From positions 1-64,000 of the forward strand of contig NZ_LZZM01000234.1 of NCBI RefSeq assembly GCF_002006345.1: a DNA stretch of 64,000 bases, written 5' to 3'. This document shows positions 59,397-64,000 of the stretch, one piece after another. Both the position numbers and the translations under genes were made by a program. The notes under the pieces were generated by a model. It saw only the letters and a list, made by a program, of their open reading frames with translations. It did not search any database and was not told where the DNA came from. Each line of letters opens with the position of its first letter. Positions within the stretch are counted from its first letter, which is position 1. The DNA is from Clostridium puniceum (lineage in GTDB: Bacteria > Bacillota > Clostridia > Clostridiales > Clostridiaceae).

Positions 59397-59627
59397 TTAC
59401 TTCATTAATTTTTCTATGGTATAAATAAAAAAGCCCACTAACGTTGTTGCTCCAAGTCCTATAAGTCCTTTTAGTACACTTGTTAAAGCTTTTAAATTAT
59501 CACATAAATTTTTCAGTTCTATCTTAAAACTGGCACTATCTTGCTCCAATTTATCTATTCTGGAACCATGATTATTTAAACGTAGGTCATGAGTTTCTAG
59601 TTTATCTCTTATTAGCTCTTCATTCAT
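59397..59627 (-). CDS. xhlA: XhlA family hemolysin/lysis-associated protein
   Basis: This 76-residue protein has an N-terminal coiled coil (about 1-48, HDLRLNNHGSRIDKLEQD) and one C-terminal membrane helix (about 52-72, LIGLGATTLVGFFIYTIE). This matches XhlA of PBSX-like prophages, which works with holin and amidase for lysis. GAGGAAG lies before the ATG. It is the first gene of the lysis cassette. Confidence 0.88.
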   Translation of the reverse strand: MNEELIRDKLETHDLRLNNHGSRIDKLEQDSASFKIELKNLCDNLKALTSVLKGLIGLGATTLVGFFIYTIEKLMK

Positions 59628-59770
59628 GTTACACTTCCTCTCTTGAATTGAATTATTAAAAGAAGTTTTGTATTAATATTTAATTATTTGGTTAAATTTT
59701 CGTTTTGTTAATAATAATGTTTTTCCACGGTTAATTATTTCTACATAATTATTTTTTTGTAGCAGCAAAA

Positions 59771-59794
59771 GACACTTACATTTCTGCAAGTGCC
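59771..59794 (-). terminator. Terminator between the large phage protein and xhlA
   Basis: On the minus strand GGCACTTGC-AGAAAT-GTAAGTGTC followed by TTTTGC. It separates the lysis cassette from the upstream gene. Confidence 0.65.
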
Positions 59795-59830
59795 TTATAT
59801 AGATTTTCATATATCTATTTGTTTTATATA

Positions 59831-61972
59831 TTAATTAAACCTATAATTAGGATTAGTAAGCATATATTCACCAATCTTTAATAAGTCGTCATCATCTATT
59901 GCTCCATTGATTACTTGATCAGTATTATATTGTGGAAGTGTTTTAGGATCTTCTCCTAAGTGCCTGCCATCAATACCTAAGTCCAAAAGAGTGAATTCAC
60001 CAGTATGATTTACATCATCTACTACAACATCATCTATAATTATGGTTGTTTGTCCACATTCATCATCTATTAAATCTTTTTCCATTTCTATACCATCAGT
60101 AACTTTACCTTTAATTACATCAACCAAAGCCTCTCCTGAAGCTATTCCTTTGAAATACAATTTTAATAGTATTTTCTTATCATTAACTATTCTAGACAAA
60201 CCTCTGCTAGCAGTTATTATTCTTAATTCATCCTCATCTTGTTCTAATTTTACTAATTTTATTCCTTTAACTTCAGTCATTCCTATAAATTTTAATTTAG
60301 TACTGTCGTACTTTATTATTGCATCTTCTGCTGCTATTTCTTTTATATTATCTATAGTTAAACGAACTACTGCATTTTCTTTTAAGTGAATTTTATTTTT
60401 TTCTGGCTCCACATCTAAAATAATTTTCTTTTTTACCGTTACAATGCAAGTTGCACTTAAGTTACTGCCATTAGTTGTAGTTGCAGTTATAGTCACCTGC
60501 CCTTTTTTTATTGCTGTGACTTTACCCTTTGCATCTACTGTCGCTACTGAAGTATCACTTGAAGACCAAGTTACTTCCATGGCTGGTGGATCTGTTATTG
60601 CAGTTAATTGTTCTGCTTCACCTTCTTTTAGAACTATTGCTGTTTTGTCTAAATCTAAGCTAGCTATATATTCATATTTATAATGAGTAGTTTCTGATAA
60701 GTTTCCTGCATTATCGATAGCTTTAATATGAATATAAATAGGCTTTAATAAATCTAATTGAGATAATGGTACAGATATTGATAAGTCCTTAGTATCAATA
60801 CTGCTATTTGGTTCTGTATTTTCTATATTATCTATAACATATGAATATCCAGCAATTCCTGATGTATTTATAGTAGAAACAGTACTTGAAGTTATGTCAT
60901 TAGCTGTATTACCATCACTGGCTTTAACATAATATTCATACTTTGTTCCATTATCATTTGCCTTAGAGTAAGATATATTTAAATTTTTATCATCATTTGA
61001 TGCACTAGTAATGGTTACTTTATCTGGAGCTGTTAAATCTTGACCTTTATGATCATCACAAGAAGTATCACTTGTTAGTTGAGCTAAATAAAATAATGTA
61101 TTTGCAAGTAATTTTTGCTCATCTGGTGTTGCAGCGCCATTTGAATGACCTGTTTGAATCATAGCTGTATTGTTCCAAGTTGTAAGATAGAAATTATTAG
61201 TTACCTCTTGTCCTTCGTAAGATGAAATCTCTTTAGCTGAACTCCACTGGTTATTGCTATAACTCATCCATACATCACCACTAGCAAACTGGCTTGATGT
61301 ATGTGACATAGGAACATTTAAGGTTGTACCAATGTCACCTATACTCCATGGATAATTTGTAAGTAGTCCCTTTTTTAATATTTTGATAGAGCTTGATCCC
61401 ATGTTATATGAATCGCTGTATGTTGCTGTTTTAAGATTAATATATGATACAAGTTTATTTCTATTAGTTGCAGTAAAATCATTTCTTGTAAAAATTGTAT
61501 CGTGTCCACACAAATATCCTCTTCCTGAATCAATAAACTCTTTGATAGTAGTTAACCCTTGAATTGATAAATCTTTTGAATTGTTAACATCCCATGCGCC
61601 TTCATAAATGACATCATATTTCCAACTACCATTTGCATCTTTCATATATGACATTGGATTTGCATTAAAGGCATCAATATTTACTTCATCTACAGCTATC
61701 AATGCCTTACCATATCCATTTGCACTTTCACTATTAGGATTTTCCATCCATCCTTTTAGATTATTACCTTTACCTGGATATATATTTAATACTCTTATAT
61801 TGGTTTTTGAAGGAATGCTTTGATATACTGCTTCATTTTGTCCTTTTGAATAAACCATATACTTATACCCTGCTCCAAGGTTTGTCCATTCAAGATGCAC
61901 ATAATTTTCCCCTTCAATTGGTGTGGCTGTGATACTTAAACTTTTTTCTGTTAAATTTGTTTCTTTTTCCAT
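59831..61972 (-). CDS. Large prophage-encoded protein with Ig-like, cohesin-like and dockerin-like domains
   Basis: This 713-residue protein starts with AGGAGG before the ATG and has no signal peptide. The first about 310 residues form one domain (KALIAVDEVNIDAFNANP, SGRGYLCGHDT, IQTGHSNGAATPDEQKLLAN) similar in character to the DUF5057 family. Next come a fibronectin-like part (about 315-430), a BIG2 bacterial Ig domain (about 435-512; ATVDAKGKVTAIKKGQVTIT), a cohesin-like domain (about 515-640) and a C-terminal dockerin-like module with two calcium loops (DVNHTGEFTLLD and the DDDDLLKIGEYM region). It lies between tail genes and the lysis cassette. It may be an accessory surface or tail-associated cargo; its function is unknown. 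Confidence 0.75.
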   Translation of the reverse strand: MEKETNLTEKSLSITATPIEGENYVHLEWTNLGAGYKYMVYSKGQNEAVYQSIPSKTNIRVLNIYPGKGNNLKGWMENPNSESANGYGKALIAVDEVNIDAFNANPMSYMKDANGSWKYDVIYEGAWDVNNSKDLSIQGLTTIKEFIDSGRGYLCGHDTIFTRNDFTATNRNKLVSYINLKTATYSDSYNMGSSSIKILKKGLLTNYPWSIGDIGTTLNVPMSHTSSQFASGDVWMSYSNNQWSSAKEISSYEGQEVTNNFYLTTWNNTAMIQTGHSNGAATPDEQKLLANTLFYLAQLTSDTSCDDHKGQDLTAPDKVTITSASNDDKNLNISYSKANDNGTKYEYYVKASDGNTANDITSSTVSTINTSGIAGYSYVIDNIENTEPNSSIDTKDLSISVPLSQLDLLKPIYIHIKAIDNAGNLSETTHYKYEYIASLDLDKTAIVLKEGEAEQLTAITDPPAMEVTWSSSDTSVATVDAKGKVTAIKKGQVTITATTTNGSNLSATCIVTVKKKIILDVEPEKNKIHLKENAVVRLTIDNIKEIAAEDAIIKYDSTKLKFIGMTEVKGIKLVKLEQDEDELRIITASRGLSRIVNDKKILLKLYFKGIASGEALVDVIKGKVTDGIEMEKDLIDDECGQTTIIIDDVVVDDVNHTGEFTLLDLGIDGRHLGEDPKTLPQYNTDQVINGAIDDDDLLKIGEYMLTNPNYRFN

Positions 61973-62289
61973 GTTTATACCTCCTAAAATTATCTGTTAT
62001 AAATTTAATAAATGCATTACTTTCGTCTATTCAAATAAAAAATTCCTCCTCTTAACTTTTTTTGAATATATTTTTCTCTCCATCTTTTGTTGACTTTTAA
62101 TTGTGATATTGCAATATTGAAAATTTATTTTTTATCATTAGCTCCTATATACTCTTCAGTAAATTATAGAAAAATATTTTTGTCTTCTGCTTCTAATACT
62201 AGTATAAGGCTTGTTATAGTACGTTTCTTATAGACTTTCTATACAATACCTATAGTTTTTCTACAATTTTGTTTATAAAGTAAAACAAG

Positions 62290-62311
62290 AAAAAAGACTC
62301 CTGAAAGTCTT
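62290..62311 (-). terminator. Intrinsic terminator (second of two)
   Basis: Minus strand AAGACT-TTCAGG-AGTCTT followed by a run of T residues. It lies after the XkdX-like gene. Confidence 0.7.
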
Positions 62312-62377
62312 AGATAATTGTTCATATTTTTACTGCTTTTTATCTATATATAATATAACAATGTAAATATTACGTGA

Positions 62378-62400
62378 TAAAAAAGCACTTAATTTGTGCT
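62378..62400 (-). terminator. Intrinsic terminator (first of two)
   Basis: Minus strand AGCAC-AAATTAA-GTGCT followed by six T residues, 45 bases after the XkdX-like stop codon. It ends the tail operon. Confidence 0.75.
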
Positions 62401-62444
62401 ATTCTATTACTTATTTTTTATCTTTAGTTCTACGTCCATTCTTG

Positions 62445-62609
62445 CTATGATGCAGTAACAGTATATTTACTTTCTGTTAATTGCATTAATTTAGTATAAT
62501 CAGCTTCTACAATAACATTAAAAGCAAAGAATACATTTAACTTTTTTGCAACCTCTTCCTTTGTAGCATAAAATTTGTTATTAATTAGATTTTCCATTAT
62601 AGTTCCCAT
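62445..62609 (-). CDS. Small XkdX-like phage protein
   Basis: This 54-residue frame starts with ATG at 62609, preceded by GGAGG inside the end of the upstream gene. It reads MGTIMENLINNKFYATKEEV and on to TVTAS before TAG. Size, position after the tail-fibre genes and before the lysis genes, and the NKFYATKEEVAKKL segment are like XkdX-type proteins of PBSX-like prophages. Sequence similarity is weak, so the family is tentative. The tight spacing shows translation coupled with the upstream gene. Confidence 0.6.
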   Translation of the reverse strand: MGTIMENLINNKFYATKEEVAKKLNVFFAFNVIVEADYTKLMQLTESKYTVTAS

Positions 62610-62611
62610 AT

Positions 62612-62983
62612 TTACTTACCTCCATTATTTAATAATATTTGTTCTTGTAAATTTGCCAACATAGCTTGTGTTTCTAGTAATTGTTTTTGCAATAATTCTT
62701 CTTTAGTTGATTGTGGCGTTGGTGCTGGAAACAAACTGTCCTTTTCTTTATTTGTTAATTCTATAACCTTCCCATCAACTAACTTGTAGTTATATCTAAA
62801 CTGAATATCCGTTAAAGGTTTTTCTTTAGGAAAGTAGTTTCCTTGTGCATGAGCATATTTATCTCCTTGACCCTCATCTATTTGTACCCAACCTGTTAAA
62901 TCTGTAATGAATATACTACTATTTATCTGGGTAATAATATTCTCACTATTTACTTGTACATAAACTTTTATATTTTCATCCAT
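62612..62983 (-). CDS. Phage tail-associated protein
   Basis: This 123-residue protein has an N-terminal globular part (VQVNSENIITQINSSIFI and TGWVQIDEGQGDKYAHAQ) and a C-terminal helix (about 92-118, TKEELLQKQLLETQAML). The middle resembles the small domain that follows tail fibres in clostridial prophages (KPLTDIQFRYNYKLVDGKVI). AGGAGG lies before the ATG. It starts 12 bases after the tail protein upstream and overlaps the ribosome binding site of the XkdX-like gene. Exact role unknown. Confidence 0.75.
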   Translation of the reverse strand: MDENIKVYVQVNSENIITQINSSIFITDLTGWVQIDEGQGDKYAHAQGNYFPKEKPLTDIQFRYNYKLVDGKVIELTNKEKDSLFPAPTPQSTKEELLQKQLLETQAMLANLQEQILLNNGGK

Positions 62984-62995
62984 ACATGATACCTC

Positions 62996-64000
62996 CTAAT
63001 ATATTTCTGCATCTATTTTAATATATGCAGAATTTGCGTCACCAGATTGAACAATCCAAGATTGATTAGCAGTAAGGGCTGTAATTTCTGTACTAGCAAC
63101 GGTACAACCATCAACTCCAATCTCAATTATAGAAAGTGGATTACTAAAAATATACCCACCTGGTAAAGTTCTCCATTGTCCGCCTATTGTTACAGTACTA
63201 GTCGTGGTTCTTTTTTTACCTTTAAAATTGTAAAATGCTCTCACCTCATTTGAACTCAAAGCGATTGCTGGTAAATTAATTCGACCACCGGTGAGAGCAT
63301 TTACATAATCATAATACCTTTGACACAACGCTAATTCTTCTCCATAAGGTCTTGGTATAAAAGGTGTTGCTTTGTCTCCACTTTCAACTTTAATTTGCGC
63401 TATATCTATATATCCAGCACCTCTAAAGGTTTCTGCTATTGTATCTCCTACATTTGTAGAAAAATTTATTCCCCACGCAAGTACGAAATTTAATCTTAAA
63501 TAATCATCACCGTTTGTACCGAATGTTTTTCCAACTAAAGTTGCAGTATCAAGCGTAACAGAATACTTAGTAAATGCTGATGTTAAGTTGAAATATTTAC
63601 CCGTTAACACATTCGTTGTTGAAGGCGAACCACCTGTTCCATACACCTGTTGAGCATCTAATCCAATTTTTTTATTAGGTATACTTGACCTTGCATAAAA
63701 TGAAATTGTTATCTTTTGATTTGCTCCGCATAACTTTCTAGTACCATTTTCAATTAAGTATGCAAGTAAATAAACATCACTACCATTAAACACACCTCCT
63801 CCATCAACAGAAATTCTATAATGACTACTTGATTTGGGAATTTCTCCATCAGATAATGGTTGCTTAGTATGAGTAATATTAGTAGGGAAAACACTAGATG
63901 ATACATTTCCAAATTTTATACAGAATCTATCAGCTAAATAGGTATTAACCAATGCATTGTTTATTGCTGTACCTCTTTGCCAAAAGTCAAAATTACCGTT
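62996..64000 (-). CDS. Phage tail fibre/minor structural protein, partial (N-terminus beyond the window)
   Basis: The frame is open to the right edge of the window, so the start is not seen; at least 334 residues are present. The visible beginning is NGNFDFWQRGTAINN followed by TYLADRFCI, the common opening of phage tail or fibre proteins (NFDIWQRGT...ADRW). A carbohydrate-binding-like beta region follows (about 90-210, ITISFYARSS and YIDIAQIKVESGDKATPF). Then come the hallmark RPYGEELALCQRYYDYVNA and a C-terminal beta domain. It probably mediates host or surface attachment. Confidence 0.85.
   Translation of the reverse strand, partial: NGNFDFWQRGTAINNALVNTYLADRFCIKFGNVSSSVFPTNITHTKQPLSDGEIPKSSSHYRISVDGGGVFNGSDVYLLAYLIENGTRKLCGANQKITISFYARSSIPNKKIGLDAQQVYGTGGSPSTTNVLTGKYFNLTSAFTKYSVTLDTATLVGKTFGTNGDDYLRLNFVLAWGINFSTNVGDTIAETFRGAGYIDIAQIKVESGDKATPFIPRPYGEELALCQRYYDYVNALTGGRINLPAIALSSNEVRAFYNFKGKKRTTTSTVTIGGQWRTLPGGYIFSNPLSIIEIGVDGCTVASTEITALTANQSWIVQSGDANSAYIKIDAEIY

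Larger units (their letters stand above)
61973..62444. other. Non-coding interval in the prophage
   Basis: It contains two successive minus-strand terminators (below) and probably the promoter of the large Ig/cohesin protein gene, which appears separately expressed. No other open frame. Confidence 0.5.

Noticed and set aside
57340..64000. Complete prophage call
   Set aside because: Only the lysis and distal tail end is inside the window; integrase, replication and capsid genes cannot be assessed.

Overview
The window is low-GC Firmicute DNA with AT-rich intergenic regions and strong GGAGG-type ribosome binding sites. Its sporulation genes (yyaC, spoIIID, spoIIQ-like, spoIID), thiolase and clostridial F1F0 ATP synthase operon point to a Clostridium sensu stricto, perhaps a solventogenic species near C. 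beijerinckii; the species is an inference. No rRNA or CRISPR array is present.

Layout. About 1-19 kb is an accessory zone. It holds a small membrane protein, a PAS-GGDEF diguanylate cyclase, a MarR/FUSC/YhgE-Pip locus, hybrid cluster protein (hcp), metE, a MarR + drug-efflux MFS pair, a LysR regulator, and a nitrosative/oxidative-stress-like group (ODP-type metallohydrolase, DUF2249 protein, broken nitroreductase, MarR). At least five gene relics lie in the first 24 kb (MFS, pflB-like, nitroreductase, NUDIX, and an unidentified reading frame after the MFS gene). From 18.6 to 19.5 kb is a tandemly amplified tRNA array (Tyr-Val-Thr, 2.3 units). From about 20 to 53 kb lies a conserved housekeeping block whose order echoes Bacillus subtilis: mbl, spoIIID, spoIIQ, spoIID, murA, ywmB, atpCDGAHFEBI, thl, wecB, comEB, upp, rpiB, sua5, prfA, prmC (fused to a DUF1385 protein), tdk, rpmE, rho, pyrG. 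From 53 to 57 kb are small unrelated genes (lone PTS EIIB, DUF6440, YitT, HD hydrolase). From 57.3 kb to the right edge is one end of a prophage or phage-like element: amidase endolysin, two duplicated holins, XhlA, a large Ig/cohesin/dockerin-like protein, an XkdX-like protein and tail proteins, all on the minus strand and continuing beyond the window.

How the genes work together. The spo genes act in engulfment and mother-cell transcription during sporulation. MurA, WecB, Mbl and the processive glycosyltransferase build the envelope. The atp operon makes the ATPase, whose c subunit looks proton-type. Several MarR regulators sit beside their likely targets, with visible palindromic operators.

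Most notable: two arrays of about 39-bp terminator-like tandem repeats whose first unit supplies the stop codon of spoIID and of rpiB; a four-copy family of about 100-bp palindromic MITE-like elements with GTTGCAAT termini; a ykkC-class riboswitch with attenuator in front of an ACT-domain gene; an 8-residue repeat insertion in Rho; a SpoIIQ homologue that has lost LytM catalytic residues; and a prophage-encoded cohesin/dockerin-like protein.
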